A stretch of 24,988 nt of DNA from Willaertia magna. Lineage: Eukaryota; Heterolobosea; Eutetramitea; Acrasida; Naegleriidae. How positions within the stretch are numbered: position 1 is the stretch's first letter; each line of letters opens with the position of its first letter. This document shows positions 1 to 9,866 of this stretch, piece by piece. Under the pieces are notes generated by a model. The model was not told the origin of the DNA. It saw nothing but the letters and a program-made list of their open reading frames with translations, and ran no database searches. The position numbers were made by a program, and so were the translations under genes. The stretch spans positions 1-24,988 of the forward strand of contig CADWAF010004284.1 of the NCBI GenBank assembly GCA_902984215.1. Direction: 5' to 3'.

Positions 1-1599
1 ACAAGCAAGTTTAGGGGTTAACCTTTGATTCAAAATATTATATAAATTAAGAATAGTAGATGGATGAAGACCACCACCAATTGTTCCACTAGCAATGATT
101 GGCTTTTCATTTAACGTGACAATTGTTGGTTGAATAGGGGAAGGTATTTGTTTACCATTTTCAGTAATTTTTAATTGTCCTAAATTAGCGGTCGTTGCAT
201 CTGATAATGCAATTCCATCAACAAATAATCCAGTTCCAAAAGGCATAGAATTAATAGAATGAACAATGGCTGCAACATTTCCATATTTATCAATAACAGT
301 AAATGCATCTGAATGTCCTTCAAATGGATTTAATTTCTTTGGTATTTTCTTATCCTCGTAGATACAAGTATTTCCTTCTTTGGTGGTACAATTTTTATAA
401 AAACCATACCATCTATTTTGTAGATCTTGTGGTGGGTTATTAAACATTATGTCAAATACTTCTTTTGCTGTTTCTTTACTCGTTCTTCCACTAAAAGACA
501 AATCAATGTTTGGAAACATTTTGTTTAAACTTTTTGGGTCAAAATAAACTACACTTTTTAGTAATTGACTCCATTTCGCAATATCCATCAATTTAGAAAG
601 GGTTGATGCAGATTGAGTATAAGAGTTATTGACATTTAATAATTCCAATAGATTCATTGTTTCTCCAACTCTTACACCACCATCTGCTGGTAATCCAAGG
701 CTATGGATTGATATATTATCAGAACGATAAGTTACTTTAATAGGATCACTCCAAATAGGTTCATACTAAGCTAGGTCATTAAGGGAAACAGAACCACCAT
801 ATTCGTTAACTGTATTTACAAATTTTTCTGCCCAATCCCCTCTATACATATAATCAATACCATACTTTGATACATTTCTTAACATTTGTGATAACTTTAC
901 TTGTTTAAATAATTCACCATATCTATAAGGTTGATTAGTTTGTGGATTAATAAAAATCTCATAACCTTCCTTCGTTCTAAATAGTTTTGATTGTAACGAT
1001 TTAGAATTAAAATAAGAAGAAAGTAAAGTATCTAAAACAAAACCCTTTTCTGCAAAGTAAATGGATGGTTCTAAAAGTGTTGATAAATTTACAGTTCCAA
1101 ATCTCTTTCTGGCAGATTCTAAGGCTGACATGAAACCTGGAATTAAAACCTTTTTACCAATACAGTTTGTATCAAAATTTGTACATGTGTCAGGTTTGAA
1201 TTGTAAAGGTTTATTCCAATTTCCGTTCAAACTATAAATCTTTCCATCTTTGGCATTGTAATAGACTAAACCTAATATCCCAGCAAAACTAACATAAGAT
1301 CCACTAGATATTACAATCTGTGCCATAATAGCAGCTAGTGCAGCATCCATAGCATTCAATCCTTTAGAAAGCGCATCAGTCGCTACATGTACCGCTAAAG
1401 CTGAACTTGTTCCAGAAACTATTCCTTCACCATTCTTACTAAAACCTTGAGGTTTATCTACATGTAATCCATTCAATAATTTAGTATACTTTTCAATCGT
1501 TCCTTGTGGCCAAGTTTCGGGATTGAGAGAAATGTCATCTCCAAAACATACACCAATAAAAATCAAGAGAACGAAAAGCAGTGCAACCAATTTTCCCAT
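1..1599 (-). CDS. Gamma-glutamyltransferase-like secreted protein, 3' partial, interrupted by an in-frame TAG
   Basis: The minus-strand frame opens at ATG 1599 and stays in one frame to the left edge except for a single TAG at 766-768, so the gene has no visible C-terminal end here. Residues 1-20 form a hydrophobic signal peptide, so the product should be secreted or membrane-associated. The family (Ntn-hydrolase GGT) cleaves gamma-glutamyl bonds of glutathione after self-cleavage into two subunits. Family features seen: GTSSALAVHVATDALSKG near residue 62, the region just before the break ending LNDLA, YEPIW just after it (together matching the usual DLAxYEPxW), and SGTIGGG near the edge. The self-cleavage segment reads EGHSDAFTVIDKYGN, which puts Ser (codon 310-312) where Thr is usual. 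The substrate-binding stretch that normally ends in RxxAP reads LNGNWNKP. It may be a divergent paralogue or a recent pseudogene. Family membership is secure; activity is doubtful. Confidence 0.85.
766..768 (-). other. In-frame amber codon inside the GGT-like gene
   Basis: The codon order is AAT GAC CTA GCT TAG TAT GAA CCT ATT TGG, read down from 780. Conserved family residues lie directly on both sides, and the same frame stays open for 255 more codons. One base change from AAG, CAG or GAG would explain it. TAG is used as a true stop elsewhere in the window (end of SMC1), so a reassigned codon is unlikely. Confidence 0.9.
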
Positions 1600-1691
1600 T
1601 TTTTACAACAGAACGTTTTAATTTGTGGTAATTTATACGCAATTTAAAATTCTAATTAAATTACGTTAATTAGCATGTTGTGGTTTCCACT
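1600..1691. other. Short spacer, GGT-like 5' side / MoxR-like 3' side
   Basis: These 92 bases separate two minus-strand genes. They must hold the 3' end of the upstream transcript and the promoter of the GGT-like gene. They are AT-rich, and I see no clear motif. Confidence 0.4.
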
Positions 1692-3094
1692 TTAAGGTGG
1701 AGGTAAATAAGATAAAATATCAGCAATAACTGACCATCTATCTGATTCATTACATTCCATTCTATGATACAAAATGTTTGGAACGATAGCTTGTACATGA
1801 GTTGGTGTCACAAATGATTTATTCCAAATCAATGCATATGCCCTAATTAAATTATAATTAGTACAATAAATCATTAATATATCATTTAAATAATTACTTA
1901 CTTTGCAGCTGAAATAACACAATCAATAGTTTCAGAAGTTGGATATCTTACAATATAAGGATGATTTCTACATGAAATTACAATATCTCTAATATATTGT
2001 TTAATCTTAATAGATACATCAATACAATTTAATAAATTATTTTTACTAATTTGATTATTAAATACATGTTTAATATTTAAAATTAAATTCTCATATTCTT
2101 TCTCTTCATTAGAATCTTCAATTCCATTTAATAAAGAAGGAACAAATCCAATAAATTCATTTAAAATTTTATAAGGTAATTCTAATGTATCTATAACAAT
2201 TATAAACTTAAAATTTAATTCAAATAATTTATTATTAAAATAAATCTTTTTAAATTTTAAAATTTCTAATAATAAAAATTGTATTTTTTTATTTAAATTT
2301 TTAAAATTATTTAAAATAAATATTTTAAATTGATTCATTTCATTATTTTCCAAATTTGTTGTTAAAACCATTTCATTTCCTTTATAAATATCTTGTTGTA
2401 AAGTATTATTATTAAATAAATTTAAATATCTTTCATCAAAACTTAAAATATTTTTCGAGTGATGTCCTACATAATGTTGTTGTGGAAAATTACCTTTCGG
2501 ACTTTGTAAAGAAGAACTTGAAGAACTATTCATTGTTGAATTAAAATGATTCGGAACTGAAGAAGAAGTATTATTTAAAGTGGAAGAAGATGATAATGGA
2601 GGTATCTGTAAAAATCTATTTTTTTGAAGGCTTAAAGATAAGGATTGTGAAGATAGTTTTGTTAGTGAAACAATGGGATTGTTATTGATTGTTAGGGAAG
2701 GAGATGGAGAATGATGTAAAAATTCTTCTTTAACGACATTTGACATACTTCTTTTATGTTTTTGTTGAATTTGTTGAAGATGAATTGGAGAAGATCTATT
2801 TAAAGGAGGTGAAGAAGAAGTAATTGTTGTTAAAGGATGATTATTCACATCAACAAATGTTAGATTAGTACTTGAAAATAGTGGAAGGGTTGAGGAATTA
2901 TTGTTGTTTCCTATAGGAGTTGTTGGGGATGTCAGTTTTTGTGGAGGAGAGATGAAGAATATGTTTAAATCTTCAGCTGTTGTGTTTGGAGTACAATTTA
3001 AAACGTGGGAATAGGGAAGTGAATGTAGTATTTCATGATTGAAAGTAATAAAAGAAGAACAGGTTAGTAAAGAGACATAAAGTAAAGGATGCAT
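1692..3094 (-). CDS. MoxR-like protein with a degenerate AAA core and intact C-terminal lid
   Basis: Two exons: 3094-1902 and 1842-1692. The 59-nt intron 1843-1901 starts GTAAGT, ends TTAG and contains a TACTAAT branch-like motif near its 3' end. The spliced protein has 447 residues. The join restores the phrase ISAAKAYALIWNKSFVTP followed by VQAIVPNILYHRM. This is the classic MoxR lid pattern (AAKAxALxxGRDYVTPxDVxAxAPxVLxHR), and the end YLPPP matches the family's closing VPxP. RNHPYIVRYP (residues 376-385) matches the usual start of the lid. Upstream, residues 270-318 resemble the family's stretch from KTQxALLE to LPEAxLDRF, and residues 31-43 resemble RIQFTPDLLPSDI. No Walker A and no DEINRA-type Walker B is present. 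Residues 50-220 are a Ser/Asn/Pro-rich insertion. The hydrophobic start looks more like the first helix and strand of the fold than a secretion signal. Function unknown. Confidence 0.65.
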
Positions 3095-3387
3095 TTTTAA
3101 ATTTTTTACAAAATATGTTTATATTACGAATTTAAAAAGGTATATTCAATGTATTTTCAGAGGTTGATGGGAAGTTGAAGTTCATAGTCAATTGGAACAC
3201 CTGTCTTTCACTTTTTTTCCGACTGCCAGTTTTTTAATTGGTTCTAGACCACCAATCTTTCAAAATGATCATCAATCAGACAATAATTTACAAAAAGTTC
3301 AAACGGTATAAATAAAACTAAACTGTTCAGTTATTTATGTTCAACAAAAAAAACATAAACAACTAATAACAACTACTTGATTTAAAG
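3095..3387. promoter_or_regulatory. Divergent promoter region between the MoxR-like gene and cofilin
   Basis: This 293-bp spacer lies between two genes transcribed away from each other. It contains TATAAATA at 3307-3314, 74-81 bases upstream of the cofilin ATG, followed by an A-rich leader. CCAAT or its complement occurs about three times between 3190 and 3260. In AT-rich DNA a TATA-like word is weak evidence, but its position suits the plus-strand gene. Confidence 0.45.
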
Positions 3388-3834
3388 ATGATGTTAAAAG
3401 CAAATATTAATGACAATTGTTTTGAAATTTATAATGATTTGAAAATGTCTAAGGGCAACTACACAAATAAACCATTCCTCGTTATGAAGATGGAAAGGTG
3501 TTATATTAGTATTGATACTGAATTATCCAACCTTAATTCATTTGAAGAATTAAGTCAAAATTTACCAGAAAACCATGCAAGATTTATCTTTTACCATTTG
3601 GAATTCGAAATGCCAAGCGACAATCAACTTTGTAATGAAGGTAAAAGAAGCAAAATGATGTTAATTACTTGGGTTCCAGGTAAAACAAATGTAAAAGAAA
3701 AGTTCCAAACTGCTGGAACATGCCACTTTTTAAAACAAAGTTTCCATGGAATTTTCCTAAGCATTCAGGCTTGCTCTTTAGACGAACTTGGAAGAAAAGA
3801 ATTAATTTCAAAGTGTTTAACATTTATGAAATAA
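3388..3834 (+). CDS. ADF/cofilin family actin-depolymerising protein
   Basis: An intronless gene for 148 residues, the usual length for a single ADF-homology domain. ADF/cofilin binds actin monomers and filaments in the cytoplasm, severs ADP-actin filaments and speeds turnover, which drives crawling and cell division in amoeboid cells. The order of conserved blocks fits: an N-terminal helix (NCFEIYNDLK), ARFIFYHLEFEM where cofilins have CRYGLFDFEY, KMMLITWVPGKTNVKEKF (residues 89-106) matching KLFLMSWCPDTAKVKKKM with the basic actin-binding helix, then HFLKQSFHGIFLSIQA matching DALKKSLVGVQKYIQA. The usual N-terminal Ser-3 control site is absent, since the protein starts MMLKANIND. Two adjacent ATGs (3388 and 3391) are possible starts. 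Its 3' end faces PSME4. Confidence 0.85.
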   Translation: MMLKANINDNCFEIYNDLKMSKGNYTNKPFLVMKMERCYISIDTELSNLNSFEELSQNLPENHARFIFYHLEFEMPSDNQLCNEGKRSKMMLITWVPGKTNVKEKFQTAGTCHFLKQSFHGIFLSIQACSLDELGRKELISKCLTFMK

Positions 3835-3932
3835 TTAATTGCAATGCCTACGTGTGTAATTGTAAAAATATTGTAAATAAATATAGATCAATTAATTTAA
3901 AAATGTCTTTTAGTTTTTACAAAATATTGGAC
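3835..3932. terminator. Shared 3' region of cofilin and PSME4
   Basis: This 98-bp spacer separates convergent genes. It holds AATAAA at 3876-3881 on the plus strand, about 42 bases after the cofilin stop, a plausible polyadenylation signal. The transcripts probably overlap at their 3' ends. Confidence 0.4.
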
Positions 3933-6900
3933 TTATGCATAATATACAGGTGAATAAAGCAATTGACTTACAATATATAATTCTTCTTCATTAAATTTCT
4001 TTTTATGTTCTTCTTCCCATTGGTCCAAGTGAGTTTTATGGAAAAGTGAAAAGGTACTCTTAACAAATTCTCTAATTACTTGAACATTTGCATTTTCACC
4101 TTTGGATTTTTGATAATTATTAAACTTTGTTAACATTACTAAAACTTTTGGAATAAATGGTGGTAAAGTGTAAGGGAACGCTCTAATAATTGCTCCTAAT
4201 CCCAAAACAACAAAGTGAGCATCTAGTTGCTGTAACTGTTCAGCATTACCGTTCTTTTTAATTTCAAATAATTCATCCACTTGTTTTGAAAAGATATCTA
4301 ATATCTTGTTGACAGTGGTGTCAGGGGCAATTTTAATAAATCCTGATAAAGTATTGACAGCTGCATCTTTCACTTCAACAGATTTGTCTTTTAATAAAGT
4401 AAGTAAATGGTCATAAAAGGTATCTCTACAATCATCTAATAAATAAAATTGATGTCTATAACCAAATCTTTGAATAAATACACACAAAGCTAATCTTATA
4501 CGCCAACTCGTGGATGATGATTGATTTTGCATTAATTGTTGTTGAAGGAACATTATAATGGATAACAAGTCTGTAATAATGTATTCAGGGAATAAAAATC
4601 CAGAAATTCTGGAAACGACAGCTGCTGATTGTGTTGCAACTTCTGTATCATGGGAGCTAGTAAAAATCTGTAAAATAATTGTTAAAATAGAAGGTAAATA
4701 AGGTAAAATAACATTTACTCCAAACATTAAGGAGTTTGCTAAAAATTCAATTACTGTTCTTGTAAATGTTTTTAAAGCGATTTCTTCTTTAGAAAGTTTA
4801 TGATGCTTTTGTTGTGTATCACTTATTATCATTGATTGTTCTGATAATCTTTCTCTATTTTCCTTTAATAATTGTTGTAACTGTTCATATAATTTCGGTA
4901 AAAACTTCTTTTCAATGAATTCATCTCTATTAATAAATTGATATGTTTGGAATGCTTGGAAAACAAATGTTGGAATATTAAATGTGTTATCATCAGAATT
5001 AATAATGTTAAGATTATTATTACTGAATGATTGTTGTACTTTTAATAATTCTGAAAAAAGAGACGATTGGGCTTTACATAATACAGGTGTTCCATTTTCA
5101 TCTCTGCTAGGTCTCCATTTCTTTAAGAACAATAGGGACATTATTTTAGCAATCATCTCTCTAACTTGTTGATAGGAACTAAAAATATGATTAAATAATT
5201 TCTCTTCAATGATTTGTTCAATAACTTGATTGTCTCTCCAATCATGTTCAATTAACACAAAGAATGCAAGTTGTAAAGCCTTGGCTTGACTATTGGATGT
5301 GCCATAATCTAAATCAATTTTAGAAGAGAAGAAATCAACTAAATATTTTGTTCTTCTTCCATCCAAGTCAAATACAGCATAATGTAAAGCAAGTCTAAAG
5401 CTATCAATACATTGTGAGGAACATGTGTCGATTAAATAAGATAATTTAGATAAAAAGTATTCGGTAGCTAGTTGCCTTTCGTGGAATTTCCAATGTTTGA
5501 ATCCTCTAGCTAAACCACCAAGAATTTCAGAAACAAGGCAAAGTTTGGCACTTTCTTCACTTGTACCAGATCCTGAACAAGTCAGTAAATTATCAATGTG
5601 TGGCTTTAAAATTTCTAATATTTCACTACCAAATATTTGGAACATTCCCTTAAATAATTGGGTAATTGTCTTGCTAAATTTACTATTATTTCCAGCATTT
5701 TCCTCTGAAAAGTAGTTAAAAACTGATTTTAACCATTGTTCATTGGTAACAATTGGTTTTAAGGTGTTAATTAAATCTAATGTACTGTCACTAAATATTC
5801 TTTCTTTAGTGTAATCATAAACCTTCAAATGAGGGGGGATCCCATTCCAACCTAATAAATTTTTATCCAAATATTTAGATTTTTCAAATTCCTCTTGTGT
5901 TGTTGGCGGACTATTTGGGTGAGAAAGAATTTGTTTGATTTCTTCCTTGTCTTCAGTAATATATCGTGGTTGAATAGGCTTGTATTGGGTTAAAATTAAA
6001 GATAAAGTCTTAGCAGATAATAATCTAAGTCCTACATGATCACTTGTCAAATTGGTTGCAAAATGTTTGGCTGCTTCTAATGGGAATAAAATTTTTCTAT
6101 CAGAACGCACAAATAAACTTAAACATGAAAGGGTCATCAAATGATAATTCCAATATAATGATTGTGAAAGGTTAATAGCTACACTTAGTAATTTGCTCAC
6201 CAATTCATTAAAATAATTTCTTGATTCTTCGTTTGGAATAGGAAGTTCTTTAAAGGAAATGCTGTATACAACGTACAAATTATGTAAACGACGTTGAATT
6301 GAGGATTTATCAACATGATAGCAAGAGCAAAGCGCTGGTAAAATCTTCGAAGATAAATTCCAATTATCCATAACTCTTCTCACAATAGAAGACTTTTCCA
6401 ATAAATAAATAGCACCATTAATTTGTGGATGAGTAGATTCTTTGTTACTTAAAATATCAATTACTTGAGGAACAAATTCTTCAAATATCTTTTGATTGAA
6501 AAGCTTTAGAACAGAGACAAATGTATTTTGTGCCTTAGATCTAACTTTTGAATATTCAGAGTTGGTTGCAAGTACTTTCAAATCATTTAATAAATCCATG
6601 TGGATACTTGTGAATGGAATAGTCCTTAAAAATACTCTTGCAATAAATAACATATGAATTCTATCAAGCATAATACATCTAGGATATTCTTGTTTAGAGT
6701 TGCAACTCTTAAAGAAATGTAATTTCATAGTTTTCCAAGCCTTACTCAAACCTTGCATTTTGGAAAACTTAAACATACGGAAACAAAGTGTTACATGGAT
6801 TGCTTTTGTTAAGGTAATTAATACTCTAATATCTATTATTGATTTTCCAGTAGACATTTTAACATCTTCAGTTTCCTCTTCTTTAGGTAAACCAATTTGT

Positions 6901-9656
6901 AAAGCTTTATGCAATAGTTCGTGTAAGGCTTTAGAAACACCAGAACGAGTTACTTTCAATTGATCATTTGGAATAGTTTTAATTCCTGCATTCTCATTAG
7001 TAAAGTTATTCACTACCTTCTTTGTAAATTCAGGTAGTTCATTTTCTTTCATTTCTTCCAACATTAGTGAAGATCCTTTCATTAAGTATTTGATTTTTAT
7101 AATTGCATTAATTAATTCTTCTTTAGTAACAGTAATGAGTTGACTTTCTTGTAAATTCTTTGAAACATCTGTAATTGTAGAAATACCATCAAGAATGAAT
7201 TCGTTATAAATTTGAGCTGCAACAGTCAATTCTTTTTCAGTTGGAACGTGCCATTGTGGTTTAACATTTTCTAAATTTGTTAATTTACCCCAGTATTTAT
7301 AATGCTCTTTTTGGAAATTACTAGAAAACCAAACATCAGGAGCAACATTTCTCTTTTCCATTAAATAGGTATGAGTTAAGCTTTGTAAAATATTTCTTAT
7401 TAACTTTCCTGAGGATTTTACAATACCTTTAGAAGTTGATGGCCAAGTCAATCTCAATAAATCAATAAGTTTATCAGTATGAAGAATCACATTGGCATTA
7501 TTCTTTACGGTTTTAGATAATATTCTAAAGTAATAAGCGGACTCTGTTTCAGTCAAGTGATGTAATTGGTTTCTATTCTTCGCTCTAAGTTTGGTTAATA
7601 ATGCATCTACAATCATTCCTAATGGATCATAAATTTCACTCTTACCAGATTCATCCAAATAGCAAGCAGCAAAATGAGCTAAGTCTCCAATTGCTTTTGA
7701 GGCATTAGGTTTGAATTCACTTAATAAATATTCAATTAACTTCTTTACACATGCCTTATGCAAATCTGGTGAAAGTTGTTGGAAGAATAATGATAATGAT
7801 TTAGATAAATGCATCGTTTCCTTCTTTTTCTTTTTATCTTTCTTTTCAGGAGGGCTCATCTCTCCTAAAACTTGTAGAACTTTTCTCAAAAATTCAAAAA
7901 CAAAATCGTGATAACATTGTGTTACAAAAGGCACTTCCTCATTATAATCATTTGCTGGGATTAAAGGGAATACAGCAAAAAGCGTATTAAAGAATGAAAA
8001 AGTCAATGAAGTTTTGGTTTGATCATTACTGTCAATACCTTGTAATCCAAGATGCAACAAATCTTTCATGTAATCTTTTAGGATTGGTAATTCCTCAACT
8101 TTACTCATCAAAGGTAATATAACAGTATTCAATAACTCTAAAGCAACACTAATTTGATGTACTTCTGTTAAAGTTTCTAATGAATAAAATACAATTTCAA
8201 ATATTCTTTCAATAATTAAAGAAGGTTTGATAAAACATAAATGTTTAAATGCTTGGATAGCGTTCTTTGAAACTTTCATAGATTTTGAGAACAATGCCAT
8301 TTTAATGATTGGATAAATAATTTCTATAAATTCAGTAATCATTTCATCGGTTAATTGATAGTTTTTAGGTATGTGACTATCACTATTTCTTTCCAATTTC
8401 AATCTCTTTGCTAATGTTCTACATAAAACAGATAAGAAAATACTTAAATGAAAACTCCAATCACCATGATTACTTGGGTGTAAATACTGTTCAATAGATT
8501 GAAATAATGTCCTTAATAATTGCATTACCTCAGGTACTTCTGGAGATAATAACCAAATAATTAATTGAGCATTATATTGTTGTAATAAATTCTTTGAATC
8601 AGATAATTTCCAAAACACTGAACACGATTGAGTTGGAAAACTATGATAAGTTGAAGTAGATCTATTTAACGCGTTAATAATACCTGAAGCAGCATTAGTG
8701 GTACCACTAGAAAGTACATTTCTAACAATCTTAGAAGACAAAGCACCACTAATAGGAGTATTTGAAGCACTTCCAACAGGTAAATCCATAGATCGTAAAT
8801 TTCTAGAGAAAATATAATTTAAATGAGGTTTCCAATTTACCTTACCAGCTTGTTCTTTAGCTAATCTATAGAATAAAGAAACGAAATTTAAATCATAGTA
8901 AGCTGAATCGCAGTTCCATTCCCAGATGGCTAACATTTCTTCTAACCAAAAACCTACCTTTTTATTATCTTCTTGGTTATTATTGTATTTAAAAGGATGA
9001 TTGGTAGGTAAGAATAAACATAAAAAGCCTTGAGAAACAAAAAACTCGGAATCACTAAAATACATTTTAGAAGTAAATTCTTCTAAAATTTCACTTGTTG
9101 CACTTGGTGGGAAAAAAGTTCTTAATTTACAAATTAATTTAACTAATGTTTTACCGTAAGAACTGGATGGTGAATATAATAAAGTTCTTTGTTTTGTAAA
9201 ATAATAGTTTTTTATCATATGATATAATCTTTTCCAACATGTAATTGGTTTAATTGAATCTTGTTCACTTAATAATATTTCATATTTATCTTTTAAGATA
9301 ATTAATAAAGTATTTGCTAATTTAGTTTTAATTTCTACATATTTGTCTAATTTTTCATGAATTAAAAGTTCTAAACAAGTTTCCAATAAATTTTTTCTGT
9401 CTTTTAAATCTAGTGGATAATCTACACTTATTATATATCTATTAAATAATCTAATAGTTGAAAGTACAATTGGAACCCAAGATGTTTCCGATTCATCATT
9501 ATTATTTAAAATATCTAATGCTTTACTAAATCCGAAATGAATTTCTCTTTTCCATGTAAAAATCTCATTCGATATACTATTCTTAACAAACTCAGGTTGC
9601 CATTCATTATATCTTAGTTTGATTTGATCTAATTCATTCAATCCAGTGCTGGACAT
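3933..9656 (-). CDS. PSME4: Proteasome activator PA200 / Blm10 (PSME4)
   Basis: A single uninterrupted reading frame of 1907 residues, close to human PSME4 (about 1840). PA200/Blm10 is a ring-shaped HEAT-repeat protein that caps the 20S proteasome and opens its gate. It is linked to DNA repair and to breakdown of acetylated histones. Diagnostic N-terminal blocks are present: CWKRLYHMIKNYYF, LRTFFPPSATSEILEEF, and FSRNLRSMDLPVGSAS matching human FTRILRSLNLPVGSSQ. The rest is helical HEAT-like sequence. The C-terminus is PVYYA, the hydrophobic-Tyr-X tail that docks in the 20S alpha-ring pocket and opens the gate. A lysine-rich loop (KKDKKKKKE) lies near residue 635. Start ATG 9656 gives the full N-terminal domain. 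The gene has no introns, and SMC1 lies 210 bp upstream on the same strand. Confidence 0.93.
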   Translation of the reverse strand: MSSTGLNELDQIKLRYNEWQPEFVKNSISNEIFTWKREIHFGFSKALDILNNNDESETSWVPIVLSTIRLFNRYIISVDYPLDLKDRKNLLETCLELLIHEKLDKYVEIKTKLANTLLIILKDKYEILLSEQDSIKPITCWKRLYHMIKNYYFTKQRTLLYSPSSSYGKTLVKLICKLRTFFPPSATSEILEEFTSKMYFSDSEFFVSQGFLCLFLPTNHPFKYNNNQEDNKKVGFWLEEMLAIWEWNCDSAYYDLNFVSLFYRLAKEQAGKVNWKPHLNYIFSRNLRSMDLPVGSASNTPISGALSSKIVRNVLSSGTTNAASGIINALNRSTSTYHSFPTQSCSVFWKLSDSKNLLQQYNAQLIIWLLSPEVPEVMQLLRTLFQSIEQYLHPSNHGDWSFHLSIFLSVLCRTLAKRLKLERNSDSHIPKNYQLTDEMITEFIEIIYPIIKMALFSKSMKVSKNAIQAFKHLCFIKPSLIIERIFEIVFYSLETLTEVHQISVALELLNTVILPLMSKVEELPILKDYMKDLLHLGLQGIDSNDQTKTSLTFSFFNTLFAVFPLIPANDYNEEVPFVTQCYHDFVFEFLRKVLQVLGEMSPPEKKDKKKKKETMHLSKSLSLFFQQLSPDLHKACVKKLIEYLLSEFKPNASKAIGDLAHFAACYLDESGKSEIYDPLGMIVDALLTKLRAKNRNQLHHLTETESAYYFRILSKTVKNNANVILHTDKLIDLLRLTWPSTSKGIVKSSGKLIRNILQSLTHTYLMEKRNVAPDVWFSSNFQKEHYKYWGKLTNLENVKPQWHVPTEKELTVAAQIYNEFILDGISTITDVSKNLQESQLITVTKEELINAIIKIKYLMKGSSLMLEEMKENELPEFTKKVVNNFTNENAGIKTIPNDQLKVTRSGVSKALHELLHKALQIGLPKEEETEDVKMSTGKSIIDIRVLITLTKAIHVTLCFRMFKFSKMQGLSKAWKTMKLHFFKSCNSKQEYPRCIMLDRIHMLFIARVFLRTIPFTSIHMDLLNDLKVLATNSEYSKVRSKAQNTFVSVLKLFNQKIFEEFVPQVIDILSNKESTHPQINGAIYLLEKSSIVRRVMDNWNLSSKILPALCSCYHVDKSSIQRRLHNLYVVYSISFKELPIPNEESRNYFNELVSKLLSVAINLSQSLYWNYHLMTLSCLSLFVRSDRKILFPLEAAKHFATNLTSDHVGLRLLSAKTLSLILTQYKPIQPRYITEDKEEIKQILSHPNSPPTTQEEFEKSKYLDKNLLGWNGIPPHLKVYDYTKERIFSDSTLDLINTLKPIVTNEQWLKSVFNYFSEENAGNNSKFSKTITQLFKGMFQIFGSEILEILKPHIDNLLTCSGSGTSEESAKLCLVSEILGGLARGFKHWKFHERQLATEYFLSKLSYLIDTCSSQCIDSFRLALHYAVFDLDGRRTKYLVDFFSSKIDLDYGTSNSQAKALQLAFFVLIEHDWRDNQVIEQIIEEKLFNHIFSSYQQVREMIAKIMSLLFLKKWRPSRDENGTPVLCKAQSSLFSELLKVQQSFSNNNLNIINSDDNTFNIPTFVFQAFQTYQFINRDEFIEKKFLPKLYEQLQQLLKENRERLSEQSMIISDTQQKHHKLSKEEIALKTFTRTVIEFLANSLMFGVNVILPYLPSILTIILQIFTSSHDTEVATQSAAVVSRISGFLFPEYIITDLLSIIMFLQQQLMQNQSSSTSWRIRLALCVFIQRFGYRHQFYLLDDCRDTFYDHLLTLLKDKSVEVKDAAVNTLSGFIKIAPDTTVNKILDIFSKQVDELFEIKKNGNAEQLQQLDAHFVVLGLGAIIRAFPYTLPPFIPKVLVMLTKFNNYQKSKGENANVQVIREFVKSTFSLFHKTHLDQWEEEHKKKFNEEELYIVSQLLYSPVYYA

Positions 9657-9866
9657 GATAATATTTTTTTTGAAATGACTTTGTTTTGCGAAAACCAGCC
9701 AAGATTGATGTTGTGATAAAATTGATCGGGTCAGGGCTGGACATAAAATTTATTGCTTGCGTTTGGAGATAAAATTAGACCTTATTTTCCTCCAACAATC
9801 AAAAAGTAAAAAATCAGCAAGAATTGCAATAAGTATTATGTTTATGAATAATTTACAAAGTTTTGA
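9657..9866. promoter_or_regulatory. Spacer: SMC1 3' end and PSME4 promoter
   Basis: These 210 bases lie between two genes in the same orientation. Inside is a small inverted pair, CCAGCC near 9693 and GGCTGG near 9737. I see no yeast-type proteasome element (GGTGGCAAA). Otherwise the region is AT-rich. Confidence 0.35.

Noticed and set aside
742..789. A micro-intron that would remove the TAG in the GGT-like gene
   Set aside because: A 24-base in-frame GT...AG span (766-789) exists, but its donor is GTTTCC where all other introns have GTAAGT or GTATGT, it is shorter than any other intron here (38 minimum), and it would delete the conserved LNDLA.
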